A stretch of DNA of 64,000 bases from Ameyamaea chiangmaiensis (GTDB lineage: Bacteria; Pseudomonadota; Alphaproteobacteria; Acetobacterales; Acetobacteraceae). Under the pieces are notes generated by a model. The model was not told the origin of the DNA. It did no database searches and saw only the letters and a list, made by a program, of their open reading frames with translations. This document shows, piece by piece, positions 18,824 to 26,623 of this stretch (position 1 is the first letter of the stretch; every line of letters begins with the position of its first letter). The DNA is taken from positions 62,001 to 126,000 of the forward strand of contig NZ_BAPT01000001.1 of assembly GCF_025995235.1 (NCBI RefSeq), in the 5' to 3' direction. The position numbers and the translations under genes were made by a program.

Positions 18824-19531
18824 ATGGACACACGCGTCCGGATCGACGCAGACATGGCCTCTGCCCCACAGACAGAACGGCGATGCGTCGGGCGTCCACG
18901 TGCGTTGGAAGAGTGCAAACGCCGAGATCGGATCATCGATGCCGCCACGAGTGTGCTGTGCGCCAATGGCTACCACGCGGCCTCGATGGACAAGGTCGCT
19001 CAGAAGTCGGGCATGTCCAAGAAGACGCTCTACCAGATGTACCCCTCCAAGCAGGACCTGTTCGAGGCGGTGATCGAAGACCGGATTTTCCGTCCCAAGC
19101 GCGTGCAGGTCCGCGGCGAGCTCGGCCTGGAAGAGCAGCTCGTGCACCTGCTGATCGATATGGGCAACGCCATCATTGACGAGGACCATCTCAGCCTTGT
19201 TCGCGCGCTGATCGCCGATGCGTCGCATTCGGAGGATATTCGTCGCATCCTGCGCAACCAGATCGAGATTTCGCACAAGAAGAACATCCTTTGGGTCTGG
19301 ATGCACGACCAGAAGGCTGCGGGCCGCCTCGACATCGACGATCCTCAGGAGGCCGCGCGCCAGATGTTCGGCATGTCGGTGGGAGAGCTTCTTCTCGGGT
19401 CGCTGATGTGTTGCTACGACGTTCCGTCGCCGGAAGAACGCGCGGTCAGCATTCGCCGCGCGGTGCGCCTGTTTCTCCGCGCGGTTGCGCAGTCGCCTCA
19501 GCCCTCGGGGCTTCTTCCCACATTCGTGTAG
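18824..19531 (+). CDS. TetR/AcrR-family repressor, likely of the RND pump
   Basis: 235 residues from the ATG at 18824. The N-terminal DNA-binding domain is typical: RRDRIIDAATSVLCANGYHAASMDKVAQKSGMSKKTLYQMYPSKQDLFEAVIE, read over residues of about 30-80. The C-terminal helical domain would bind the inducing compound. Divergence from the efflux operon is the classical AcrR/TtgR arrangement. Its 3' end overlaps the convergent ABC ATPase gene by 34 bp. An ATG at 18854 is an alternative start. Confidence 0.9.
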   Translation: MDTRVRIDADMASAPQTERRCVGRPRALEECKRRDRIIDAATSVLCANGYHAASMDKVAQKSGMSKKTLYQMYPSKQDLFEAVIEDRIFRPKRVQVRGELGLEEQLVHLLIDMGNAIIDEDHLSLVRALIADASHSEDIRRILRNQIEISHKKNILWVWMHDQKAAGRLDIDDPQEAARQMFGMSVGELLLGSLMCCYDVPSPEERAVSIRRAVRLFLRAVAQSPQPSGLLPTFV

Positions 19532-20250
19532 AGCGCGTCGATCGCACCGTCCGTCAGGACGCGCGCCACCGGGCCGTCGGCCATGAGGCGTCCGTCGCGT
19601 AGCAGCAGGGCGTGATCGAAGCGCTCGCGCGCGCGCACGGGGTCATGCGTCGTGGCCAGAACGGTGTGGCCCTGCCGGGCGAGTTCGGCCAGGAGCATCG
19701 CCAGATGCTGCTGCTGCCCCCAGTCCAGGCCCGTTTCCGGTTCGTCGAGCACAAGCACGCGCGCCCCCTGCACAAGAGCGCGGGCGAGCAGTACGGCCTG
19801 TCGTTCGCCGCCCGACAGGGCCGGGAACGCCCGATCGGCGAGGTGCTCCGACCGCATCCGGCGCAACGCCGACATCGCGGCGGCATCCGCGCCGGTATCG
19901 GGCAAGACGGCACCGCGCAGAAGGCCGGCCTGCCCGATGCGCCCAAGGGCCACGACATCGCGCACGCGATAGGGGAAATGCATCTGATGGGCCTGCGGCA
20001 CATAGGCCATCGTCCGTGCGATGGCCTGTCGCGGCAGATCCCGCAGCCGCGTCGCGCCCAGCCATACGTGCCCGGTATCCGGCGGCACAAGTCCCAGCAG
20101 CACGCGCAACAGCGACGTCTTCCCCGCACCGTTGGGCCCCAGCAGTGCGACGCGCTCACCGGCCCGAAGCGTGACGCTGATATCCTTCAGCACCGTGCGC
20201 GGGCCACGCCGCAGCCCGATATGCTCGGCGCTCAGCAGGGCGGCGGTCAT
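19498..20250 (-). CDS. ABC transporter ATPase, Fe-siderophore/haem/B12 type
   Basis: 250 residues from an ATG at 20250 that overlaps the permease stop (ATGA). Walker A is GPNGAGKTS, the signature is LSGGERQAVLLARALVQ, Walker B is VLVLDEPETGLD and the switch histidine is in TTHD. Sequence and context match FecE/FhuC/BtuD ATPases, which power uptake of chelated iron, haem or cobalamin by a FecCD permease. The 3' end overlaps tetR on the other strand by 34 bp. The cargo is unknown. Confidence 0.9.
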   Translation of the reverse strand: MTAALLSAEHIGLRRGPRTVLKDISVTLRAGERVALLGPNGAGKTSLLRVLLGLVPPDTGHVWLGATRLRDLPRQAIARTMAYVPQAHQMHFPYRVRDVVALGRIGQAGLLRGAVLPDTGADAAAMSALRRMRSEHLADRAFPALSGGERQAVLLARALVQGARVLVLDEPETGLDWGQQQHLAMLLAELARQGHTVLATTHDPVRARERFDHALLLRDGRLMADGPVARVLTDGAIDALYTNVGRSPEG

Positions 20251-21233
20251 GCCCAGAGCACGCGCCGCAGACGCAGCAGGGCGAGAAACACCGCGACACC
20301 CAGAAGGTCGGCCACGATGCCCACCGGAATCTCCTGGCGCGTGGCACCCCGGGCGATGTCGTCGCAGACCAGCAGGAACAGACCGCCGATCAACGCACTC
20401 ATTCCGAGCAGGGGGGCCGCGCGTGGCCCGACCAGAAGCCGAGCCAGATGCGGCACCACCAGCCCCACCCAACCGATCATGCCGACGACTGAGACGGTGA
20501 CGACCGACAACATGGTTGCCACGATCAACGCGCCGAGCCGGACCGCGCGGACCGGAATGCCCAGCGCTCGTGCCTCGTCATCGCCCAGGGCCAGCGCATC
20601 CAGAAGGCGTGCGCCCGCCAGAAGGAGCACGAGCCCGGGCATGAGGACGGCCAGAAGCGGCGGGATCTGCCCCGTGGTGACGGCGGCCAGACTGCCGAGC
20701 AGCCAGAACACGATATCGGGCAACTGCCGTTCCGGATCGGCCATGTATTGCAGGCTGGACAGCAGCGCGGTGAACAGCGCCGTGGCGATCAGGCCCCCGA
20801 AGACCAGCATCAGAAGCGACTCCGCGTCGAACAGCTGCGCGATCAGGATCGCGAGTCCGGCCGCGAGCATCCCGCCCAGCACCGCGCCCAGCTCGACCGT
20901 GACGCCGTGCTGTCCGCACACGATCGCGGACGCGGCCCCGAATCCGGCCCCGGCCAACACGCCGAGGAGTCCGGGGGACACAAGCGGGTTACGAAAAACG
21001 ATCTGGTACGTCGCGCCCGAGACCGATAATGCCGCCCCCACGCACAGTGCACCAAGAACGCGCGGCAAACGCACGTGCCACACCAGGGCGGCGGCCGTGT
21101 CCGCGTCCGCGCCATGATGACGCACCGCACCTGTCCAGAGCTGCACCGGCGACAGGGTCAGCCGCCCGACGCACAGGGACAGGGCGGCGGCGACGATCAC
21201 GAGGGCCAGCGCCCGGGCGAGGCATGCCTTCAA
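20247..21233 (-). CDS. FecCD/BtuC-type ABC transporter permease
   Basis: About 328 residues from a TTG at 21233 that overlaps the stop of the binding-protein gene (TTGA). That length is normal for the family. Roughly ten membrane spans are visible, with family signatures RLPRVLGALCVGAALSVSGATYQ, FRNPLVSPGLLGVLAGAGFG and VGLVVPHLARLLVGP, the last being the coupling region to the ATPase. Together with the two flanking genes it makes a complete importer for a metal chelate or cobalamin. The unusual TTG start is chosen from the overlap and family length. Confidence 0.88.
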   Translation of the reverse strand: MKACLARALALVIVAAALSLCVGRLTLSPVQLWTGAVRHHGADADTAAALVWHVRLPRVLGALCVGAALSVSGATYQIVFRNPLVSPGLLGVLAGAGFGAASAIVCGQHGVTVELGAVLGGMLAAGLAILIAQLFDAESLLMLVFGGLIATALFTALLSSLQYMADPERQLPDIVFWLLGSLAAVTTGQIPPLLAVLMPGLVLLLAGARLLDALALGDDEARALGIPVRAVRLGALIVATMLSVVTVSVVGMIGWVGLVVPHLARLLVGPRAAPLLGMSALIGGLFLLVCDDIARGATRQEIPVGIVADLLGVAVFLALLRLRRVLWA

Positions 21234-22297
21234 GGGGTGTCGGCAGCCGATGGTGGAGCGCCGATCAGGATACGATGCAGATCGTCCTCGGACAACGTGA
21301 CATCGAAATAGGTGCGATAGAACGCGCGCACGAGGCCGGGTATGTCGGAAGCTCGAAACATGTCCGGATGCAGCAGGGCCGCCGCCCAGGAAAGCTGCAG
21401 CAGACTCTCCGATCCGTAGCGATCCCACGGAAAGACGCCGGCGGGGTTGGGCACCACCCGACCAGACCGCACGGCGGCCACCGATCGCCACAGGCCGCCA
21501 TCCGCGTTGGGGTCGAACGGTCCGGCCGCGCTGCCGATGATGATCACCTCCGGATTCCAGGCAACGATCTGCTCGATCGTGACGGGCTTTTGCACGCCGG
21601 TGATGTCCGCCGCATTGCGACCGCCGGCCAGGGTGATCCACTGATCGATGATCGTGCCGCGACCGTCGACCTTCAAAGGATGGAGAGACAGGAGATGCAG
21701 GACGCGCGGTCGTTGTGACTCCGTCAGAGCGCCGGTTCTGGCCCGCAGCGAGCGGATACGTTCGTTCAGGGTCGTGGTGTACAGCGTCGCGCGTTGCTGG
21801 GCCAACGGCGTGTCGAGAACATCGGCGGTCAGGGTCACGGCGTGCGCCAGACCGTCAAAGTCCTGAAAGTCCATGGCGAGTGCGGGGATATTCGCCTGGG
21901 TCAATGCCGTGCGCACGGCCTCACTGGACGGATAGAACGCCAGATCGACCCCGGCGCCCAGCAGGGTCTCCGTGTTGGGCATCGGATTGTCGAGTGCGAC
22001 GGCCTTTTTCAGGTCAGGCGCGAAGCGGAACATCCATGGCTGGCGCGAGGGGGTGTCGACCGTCGCCGCGATGCGCGCGGCTCCGCCCAGCATCACGACC
22101 AGTTCGTTATGGGCGTACCACAGATCGGCGATCCGCGCGGGATGGTCGGGGATAGAGACTTGGTGTCCCCTCATGTCCGTCACGGTGCGGGCGGCGAGGG
22201 TCGTCGCGTCGGTCAGCACCAGCGCCGCGATGCCCGCGAAGGCGGCACGCGCACGTCCGGACCTTCGTCGCCGCTCGTTCTGTGTTCCGCGTGCCAT
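21230..22297 (-). CDS. Periplasmic substrate-binding protein of Fe3+-chelate/B12-type ABC transporter
   Basis: About 355 residues from the ATG at 22297. A long basic N-terminus (ERRRRSGRARAAFAG) precedes a signal segment cut near TLAARTV. The Fe/B12 periplasmic-binding fold is visible: TVTDMRGHQVSIPDHPARIADLW at the start, then LLGAGVDLAFYPSSEA and TIEQIVAWNPEVIIIGS. It starts a three-gene operon with the permease and ATPase, each overlapping by 4 bp. No outer-membrane receptor is encoded beside it. The cargo could be a siderophore, haem, cobalamin or an oxyanion. Confidence 0.85.
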   Translation of the reverse strand: MARGTQNERRRRSGRARAAFAGIAALVLTDATTLAARTVTDMRGHQVSIPDHPARIADLWYAHNELVVMLGGAARIAATVDTPSRQPWMFRFAPDLKKAVALDNPMPNTETLLGAGVDLAFYPSSEAVRTALTQANIPALAMDFQDFDGLAHAVTLTADVLDTPLAQQRATLYTTTLNERIRSLRARTGALTESQRPRVLHLLSLHPLKVDGRGTIIDQWITLAGGRNAADITGVQKPVTIEQIVAWNPEVIIIGSAAGPFDPNADGGLWRSVAAVRSGRVVPNPAGVFPWDRYGSESLLQLSWAAALLHPDMFRASDIPGLVRAFYRTYFDVTLSEDDLHRILIGAPPSAADTP

Positions 22298-22418
22298 GAC
22301 GTGCGTCCATCCGTCGGTTGTATTCGTCGGCATATAAACGCGCAGGATCAACCACGAGGGTCAAGAGGCCGGCATTTCGGGAGTTTCGGTCAGGGGGGAC
22401 AGTTCTGGCGTGCGGCGG

Positions 22419-22823
22419 TCATTCCGATGCGGCATGCGCGAAGACAGCGTCCTCGTGCCGGACGATCCGGCGCGCGAAGGTCAGGGCCCGGTAGCCGTCG
22501 CCGTGACGCGCCGCGTCCATCGCGGAAGCGATCATCGTCCGGGCGGTGTCGGACGTCGTCTCAGCCGAAAAGGTCGCGGCGTAGAATGTCGCCTCCTCCA
22601 GCGCCATCGCACGCTCTCTCTCCGTGCCGACGTAAGCGGTCTGGAGCGCGTAATACAGGCGTCGCGCCGGGGTCGTGACCTCATCGGGGGCCATGATCTG
22701 GCGCCCGAACAGGAAACGGGCCCGATTGGCCAGACGGATCTGCGCCGCAGTGACAAAATGAATGGCTGCGCCGTTGACGATAAGTTTGTCGCCGGCGTCA
22801 AGGCGTATGCCCAGTCCCGCCAT
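22419..22823 (-). CDS. flbT: Flagellar biosynthesis repressor FlbT
   Basis: 134 residues, the normal FlbT length. It has GDKLIVNGAAIHFV, RARFLFGRQIMAP and RLYYALQTAYVG, the conserved blocks of the family. In Caulobacter and rhizobia FlbT binds flagellin mRNA and controls its translation or decay in response to flagellar assembly. Usually it sits with flaF and flagellin genes; here none of those is in view, so it appears detached from the main flagellar cluster. Upstream on the same strand lie a 47-residue ORF, a CtrA-type box and a hairpin that would cover its ribosome-binding site. Confidence 0.88.
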   Translation of the reverse strand: MAGLGIRLDAGDKLIVNGAAIHFVTAAQIRLANRARFLFGRQIMAPDEVTTPARRLYYALQTAYVGTERERAMALEEATFYAATFSAETTSDTARTMIASAMDAARHGDGYRALTFARRIVRHEDAVFAHAASE

Positions 22824-22829
22824 GAAGAA

Positions 22830-22872
22830 CCCCCAGGAGATGCTGCGTGTTTCGCAGGCACCACCCTGGGGG
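22830..22872 (-). promoter_or_regulatory. Leader hairpin overlapping the flbT ribosome-binding site
   Basis: On the flbT sense strand CCCCCAGG (22872-22865) pairs with CCTGGGGG (22837-22830), and an inner stem TGC(C)TGCG pairs with CGCAGCA around an AAACA loop. The GGGGG arm, the only purine-rich tract before the flbT ATG, lies 6 bases upstream of it. Folding would therefore hide the ribosome-binding site. No T-run follows, so it does not look like a standard terminator. Confidence 0.55.
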
Positions 22873-22898
22873 CAGAAGACTAAGATCTGGTTAACGGA

Positions 22899-23042
22899 TC
22901 AGAAATGCTCGTGCGCGTCGGACACCCATTCCACGGCGGCAGTGGTCCACACATCATGAGCATCGGCGTCGGCGGTGTGATGCGGCACCGAGGTGCGAGC
23001 GTCACGATCATCCTTAGGCGGAAAGCGATCGTCGTGGTTCAT
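22899..23042 (-). CDS. Small hypothetical protein (47 aa) upstream of flbT
   Basis: An ATG at 23042 is preceded by a strong CAGGAGG ribosome-binding site 8 bases upstream and opens a 47-codon frame starting MNHDDRFPPKDDRDARTS and ending VEWVSDAHEHF. It is rich in Asp and His and has no membrane segment or signal. I do not recognise a family. It lies 75 bp before flbT on the same strand and about 96 bp after a CtrA-type box, so both may share one transcript. The good ribosome-binding site is the main support that it is translated. Confidence 0.5.
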   Translation of the reverse strand: MNHDDRFPPKDDRDARTSVPHHTADADAHDVWTTAAVEWVSDAHEHF

Positions 23043-23137
23043 GGCGAAGCCTCCTGTTACTGTCTGATGCCGAGTGATGGCCGGGGATTGCGGCGGGAAT
23101 GAAGCGAGTTCCCGGCAGGATGCCGACCATCCTCATC

Positions 23138-23153
23138 TTAACCAAATATTAAC
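23138..23153 (-). promoter_or_regulatory. CtrA-type binding site, TTAA-N7-TTAA
   Basis: TTAACCAAATATTAAC matches the alphaproteobacterial CtrA consensus TTAA-N7-TTAA exactly. It is 96 bp upstream of the 47-residue ORF and about 315 bp upstream of flbT, in a short non-coding stretch after the PQQ operon. CtrA controls many flagellar genes, which agrees with flbT downstream. Binding is inferred from the motif alone. Confidence 0.5.
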
Positions 23154-23179
23154 AACGATCCGCAACGAAAAACGTGCGC

Positions 23180-23407
23180 TCAGAAACCGTCGGGGGGAAT
23201 GATCGCGTCATGTTCGTCCGCCAGAAACGCGCGCAGGTCGCCGCCACACGCTGACCGAAGGGCGGCTTCGCCGATTCCCGCGTGGGCGGCGTCCGCGATG
23301 CAGCGCGCGACCAGCGCATCGATGGTCGGATCACCCGCGTTCGCGTGCCCCGCGAGGTGGTCTTCCACCCAGCATTCCAGCCACTCGTCGATATCGTCCG
23401 GTGTCAC
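23180..23407 (-). CDS. Small hypothetical protein (75 aa) coupled to pqqE
   Basis: A GTG at 23407 lies 8 bp after the pqqE stop, with TGAGGT just upstream as ribosome-binding site. The frame gives 75 residues: VTPDDIDEWLECWVEDHLAG at the start, a middle of short helices (TIDALVARCIADAAHAG) and an end in DEHDAIIPPDGF. It is acidic, probably all-helical, and has no export signal. I do not recognise it. Its position as sixth gene of pqqABCDE suggests a role linked to PQQ or to a PQQ enzyme, but it is not one of the known pqqF or pqqG peptidases. Confidence 0.6.
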   Translation of the reverse strand: MTPDDIDEWLECWVEDHLAGHANAGDPTIDALVARCIADAAHAGIGEAALRSACGGDLRAFLADEHDAIIPPDGF

Positions 23408-23415
23408 CGCATACC

Positions 23416-24513
23416 TCAGCGAGCCGAGCCGTAGCGTCGGTAGACGAAGGGCGGGACCTCGGCCGGCAGGTCGTCCAGGATAAGCCCGATGTCCCGATGA
23501 CGGGGCGAGCGCGCGCAGATCGGGTCCGTCGCCGAGGCATCTCCGGCCAGGGCGAGGGCCTGACACCGGCAACCGCCCCAGTCGACCTCCTTGAGTGCGC
23601 AGCCCGCGCAGGGTTCAGGCATCCAGGCCGTGCCGCGAAACATGGTGAACAGCGGCGCGTAGTTCCAGATATCGGCCAGCGACGCGTCGCGAATGTCGGG
23701 AAAAGCGACATTGGGAATCGTCTCGGCCGCGTGACACGGCAGGACACGGCCGACCGGTGAAATGTTGACGAAGCGCCGGCCCCACCCGCCCATGCAGGGC
23801 TTGGGCTGGTCCGCGTAGTAATCCGGCGTGACGTAGTCGATGGCCAGGCGATGGCCAAGACGCGCGCGCGCGGCCTCGACCTCGCGCGTCACGGTCTCCA
23901 GCTGAACGCGCGTCGGCAGCAGCGCCGCCCGGTTGCGCAGGCCCCAGCCGTAATATTGCGTGTGGGCGATTTCGACGCGCGCCACGCCCAGGCGTTCGGC
24001 ATAGGCGAGCATCGCGGGCACGCGCCCGGCGTTCGCGCGATGGATGACGAAGTTCAGGGTCAGGGGAATGCCGTCCGCCATCATCAGGTCGGCCGCGCGC
24101 AGTTTGCGGGACTGTGCACCCTTCATCCCGCCGATATGCTCGGCGCTCTCGGGGTCGATGTCCTGAAAGGACAACTGGACATGGTCGAGGCCCGCGGCGA
24201 CCAGCGCATCCAGCGCGGCTTTGTCCATCAGGACGCCGGAGGTGATCAGGTTCGTGTAAAGCCCGAGCGACGAGGCATGGGCGACCAGCTCTGGCAGGTC
24301 CGGGCGCGCCATGGGTTCGCCCCCCGAGAAATGCACCTGCAACACGCCCAACGCTGCGGCCTCGTCGAACACGCGTTTCCAGATGTCGGCCGTCAGCTCA
24401 CCCGCGCGGGGGTCGAGGGCCACCGGATTGGAGCAGTAGGGGCACTGCAGCGGACACCGATGCGTCAGCTCCGCCAGAAGGCTCATGGGCGGCGGTGGCG
24501 TTTGCGCGGTCAT
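23416..24513 (-). CDS. pqqE: PqqA peptide cyclase (radical SAM)
   Basis: 365 residues. The radical SAM cluster is HRCPLQCPYCSNP with C20, C24 and C27, followed by HFSGGEPMARPDL. The C-terminal SPASM cysteines are visible in the CHAAETIPN and EPCAGCALKEVDWGGCRC segments. PqqE forms the C-C crosslink between Glu and Tyr of PqqA, working with the chaperone PqqD. It overlaps pqqD by 4 bp (ATGA) and precedes a 75-residue unknown gene. Confidence 0.97.
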   Translation of the reverse strand: MTAQTPPPPMSLLAELTHRCPLQCPYCSNPVALDPRAGELTADIWKRVFDEAAALGVLQVHFSGGEPMARPDLPELVAHASSLGLYTNLITSGVLMDKAALDALVAAGLDHVQLSFQDIDPESAEHIGGMKGAQSRKLRAADLMMADGIPLTLNFVIHRANAGRVPAMLAYAERLGVARVEIAHTQYYGWGLRNRAALLPTRVQLETVTREVEAARARLGHRLAIDYVTPDYYADQPKPCMGGWGRRFVNISPVGRVLPCHAAETIPNVAFPDIRDASLADIWNYAPLFTMFRGTAWMPEPCAGCALKEVDWGGCRCQALALAGDASATDPICARSPRHRDIGLILDDLPAEVPPFVYRRYGSAR

Positions 24514-24782
24514 GGCACCAGCACACGGCGGTCCGTCAGGTCGGAGACCAGAGCCAGAACGTCCCCCGCGATGACACCGCGCGGTGCTGTGAATTTTTCG
24601 GCCAGAAGGTCGATGATCGTGCCCACGGACCGCTGTCCGTCAACCAGTTGCAGGACCTCCCCGGCGATGGGGTCGGCGACGAACGCCTTTTCCGGCGCCT
24701 GAATGACCCATTGGGTCCGCACGCAGTCGTGCTGAAGGCGATAGCCGCGCGCGAAACGCAGGATGTCGCCCTCGGCACTCAT
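24510..24782 (-). CDS. pqqD: PQQ biosynthesis peptide chaperone PqqD
   Basis: 90 residues, standard for stand-alone PqqD. It contains the family blocks RFARGYRLQHDCVRTQWVIQAPEK, FVADPIAGEVLQLVDGQRSV and a C-terminal winged helix. It is a RiPP recognition element that binds PqqA and presents it to PqqE. Its start overlaps the pqqC stop and its stop overlaps the pqqE start, each by 4 bp, so translation is probably coupled. Confidence 0.95.
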   Translation of the reverse strand: MSAEGDILRFARGYRLQHDCVRTQWVIQAPEKAFVADPIAGEVLQLVDGQRSVGTIIDLLAEKFTAPRGVIAGDVLALVSDLTDRRVLVP

Positions 24783-25534
24783 CGCGCCGCGTCCGTCCCG
24801 GGCACGAAAGCGCCGGGCGGCACGCGCGCCGGTGCCACATAGGCGTAGTCAAGCGCATCGAGCATCGACCACAGGATGCTGCATTTGAAGCGCAGGGCCT
24901 CCAGAACAGCCTGCTGCGTCTGGGGCGTCGTGGCGTGCTCGCGCACATAGGCCAGCGCGAAATCGGAATCGCGGGGCGCCTGCGTCAGGCGCGGCGTGAA
25001 ATAGGCGAGCGTCTCGGGCGTTACGAAGTCGTAGTGACGCAACATGCCCGAGACGCGTTCGGAGATGATCGTGGGCGAAAACAGCTCGGTCAGGGAGGAG
25101 GCAATGGCCTCCAGAATGGAGCGGTCGCGCACGAATTCGACATAGGCGTCGACGGCAAAGCGCGTTGCCGGCAACAGCCCGTCCAGCGACGTGACGTACC
25201 CTTCCTCCAGACCCAGCCCATCGGTCAGCTTGAGCCAGCGCGCCACGCCGCCCGTGCCCGGGGCGTCGCCATCGTGATCCTCGATCCGGCGCCGCCACTC
25301 GCGGCGCAGCTCCGCGGTCGGCAGACGCGCCAGCAAGGTCGCGTCCTTGGCCGGGATACGGGCCTGATAATAATAGCGATTGAGCGCCCAAGCCTGAACC
25401 TGCGCCCGGTTCAGCTTGCCGTCGTGCAGGGCGCGATGGAACGGATGACGGTTATGGTACCGTTCCGCGCCGATCGCGCGCAGCGCCTGTTCGAGTTCAT
25501 CGGCGCTCAGAAGCGTTGGGTTGGTCGCGGTCAT
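24779..25534 (-). CDS. pqqC: Pyrroloquinoline-quinone synthase
   Basis: 251 residues from the ATG at 25534, which overlaps the pqqB stop (ATGA). It contains YHNRHPFHRALHDGKLNRAQVQAWALNRYYYQARIP, read across residues of about 22-57, carrying the conserved His and Tyr of the active site. PqqC performs the last ring closure and eight-electron oxidation to PQQ using O2 and no metal. PQQ is the cofactor of the periplasmic alcohol, glucose and polyol dehydrogenases typical of acetic acid bacteria. Confidence 0.97.
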   Translation of the reverse strand: MTATNPTLLSADELEQALRAIGAERYHNRHPFHRALHDGKLNRAQVQAWALNRYYYQARIPAKDATLLARLPTAELRREWRRRIEDHDGDAPGTGGVARWLKLTDGLGLEEGYVTSLDGLLPATRFAVDAYVEFVRDRSILEAIASSLTELFSPTIISERVSGMLRHYDFVTPETLAYFTPRLTQAPRDSDFALAYVREHATTPQTQQAVLEALRFKCSILWSMLDALDYAYVAPARVPPGAFVPGTDAAR

Positions 25535-26454
25535 AGGGTCACTCTCATGCCGTCGAAGGCAACCTCCCACCCGGCCTCGCCGACGGCCGCCCGCTCGGCG
25601 GAATCGGCCAGAAGAATCGGGTTGGAGTTGTTGATATGGATGAAGATACGCCGACCGATCGCGTGCGGGGCCAGCAGCGCCATCACGCCGTCCTCGCCCG
25701 AGACCGACAGATGGCCCATCCGTCGCCCGGTTTTGGGCCCGAGTCCCGCCGCGATCATCTCGTCGTCGCGCCAGAGCGTGCCGTCGAACAGCACCGCATC
25801 CGCGCCCTCGACACGCGCGCGGACGGCGTCATTCAACGCGGCACAGCCCGGAATGAACACGATGCGACGCGACCCGTCGGTGATGTCCAGCCCCACCGTC
25901 TCGCCGTTGTCGATCAGGGCGGCGGGATCGGCCACGGACTCGGCGTACAGCGGCACCTTGCCGGGAACGGAGAAACTGGTGACGATCAGTCCCGAAAGAC
26001 GACCGTCCTTGAGCGGCAGCGGGAAACCCGTGTCGTGGGGCATCGCGACCCGCGCCACGATCTCCCGGTTCAGGGCCTCGAAAATCGGATTGGCGTCGAG
26101 CATGGCCAGAACACGCGGATCGGCGAACACCGTGAAAGGCTCGCGCTCGCGCAATGTCAGCAGTCCGGCGATCGTATCGACCTCGCCGCCCGTCAGGATC
26201 ACGCCCTGCAGCGGCGTAGAACGCAGCCCCTCACGGGGATGGAGGGCCGGTGTGGCGGTGATCTGGGCCCGAAGATCGGGCGATGCGTTGACCACGAACC
26301 AGTTGTGCCCGTCGCCGCTGATCGCGATCGACGCCTGTGACCGCGGCGGGGCGGCGGGGTCGCCGGCGCGTGCGCGACGGCAGCCTTCCGCGTTGGAATT
26401 CCACTGTGGGAAGCCGCCGCCGGCGGCGGCCCCGAGGACGATCAGGTCAATCAT
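25531..26454 (-). CDS. pqqB: PQQ biosynthesis oxygenase/hydrolase PqqB
   Basis: 307 residues from MIDLIVLGAAAGGGFPQWN. It is a metallo-beta-lactamase-fold protein with the PqqB blocks CRRARAGDPAAPPRSQASIAI, SPDLRAQI and HINNSNPIL. PqqB is an iron-dependent hydroxylase acting on the diglutamyl-tyrosine intermediate. It lies 88 bp after pqqA and overlaps pqqC by 4 bp. The gap after pqqA is the usual place for processing or attenuation that makes pqqA mRNA more abundant. Confidence 0.96.
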   Translation of the reverse strand: MIDLIVLGAAAGGGFPQWNSNAEGCRRARAGDPAAPPRSQASIAISGDGHNWFVVNASPDLRAQITATPALHPREGLRSTPLQGVILTGGEVDTIAGLLTLREREPFTVFADPRVLAMLDANPIFEALNREIVARVAMPHDTGFPLPLKDGRLSGLIVTSFSVPGKVPLYAESVADPAALIDNGETVGLDITDGSRRIVFIPGCAALNDAVRARVEGADAVLFDGTLWRDDEMIAAGLGPKTGRRMGHLSVSGEDGVMALLAPHAIGRRIFIHINNSNPILLADSAERAAVGEAGWEVAFDGMRVTL

Positions 26455-26542
26455 GGGACGCCAATGCAATCCGGGGCCGCCCGTGTCAAACGGACGGCCC
26501 CGGCAGGACTACTCATGAACCTGGTGGGTCCTGGCGGCGGCC

Positions 26543-26623
26543 TTACTTCTTCTGGCCGCACACATAGCTGTTGATCTCCGCGCCCAGCGGAACTTCGGTG
26601 ATCTTCGGGGTGGTCCAGGCCAT
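26543..26623 (-). CDS. pqqA: PQQ precursor peptide PqqA
   Basis: A 26-residue peptide, MAWTTPKITEVPLGAEINSY followed by VCGQKK, preceded by CAGGAG. The Glu and Tyr of the EINSY motif (Glu-x3-Tyr) are the two residues joined to make PQQ. It is the first gene of the operon and the exact match to the conserved E-I-x-x-Y core leaves no doubt. The promoter must lie in the 301-bp divergent gap towards xylB. Confidence 0.97.
   Translation of the reverse strand: MAWTTPKITEVPLGAEINSYVCGQKK

Noticed and set aside
19612..21117. 501-codon + strand frame opposite the ABC permease and ATPase
   Set aside because: Antisense of a clear ABC operon, with Arg/Pro/Ser-rich composition and no domain.
22830..22872. 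The flbT leader hairpin as a rho-independent terminator
   Set aside because: The sequence after the stem is TTCTTCATG, not a T-run, and it lies 6 bases before the flbT start; terminator action by other means cannot be fully excluded.
24935..26518. 527-codon + strand frame opposite pqqB and pqqC
   Set aside because: The PQQ genes on the minus strand are certain; this is a shadow frame.
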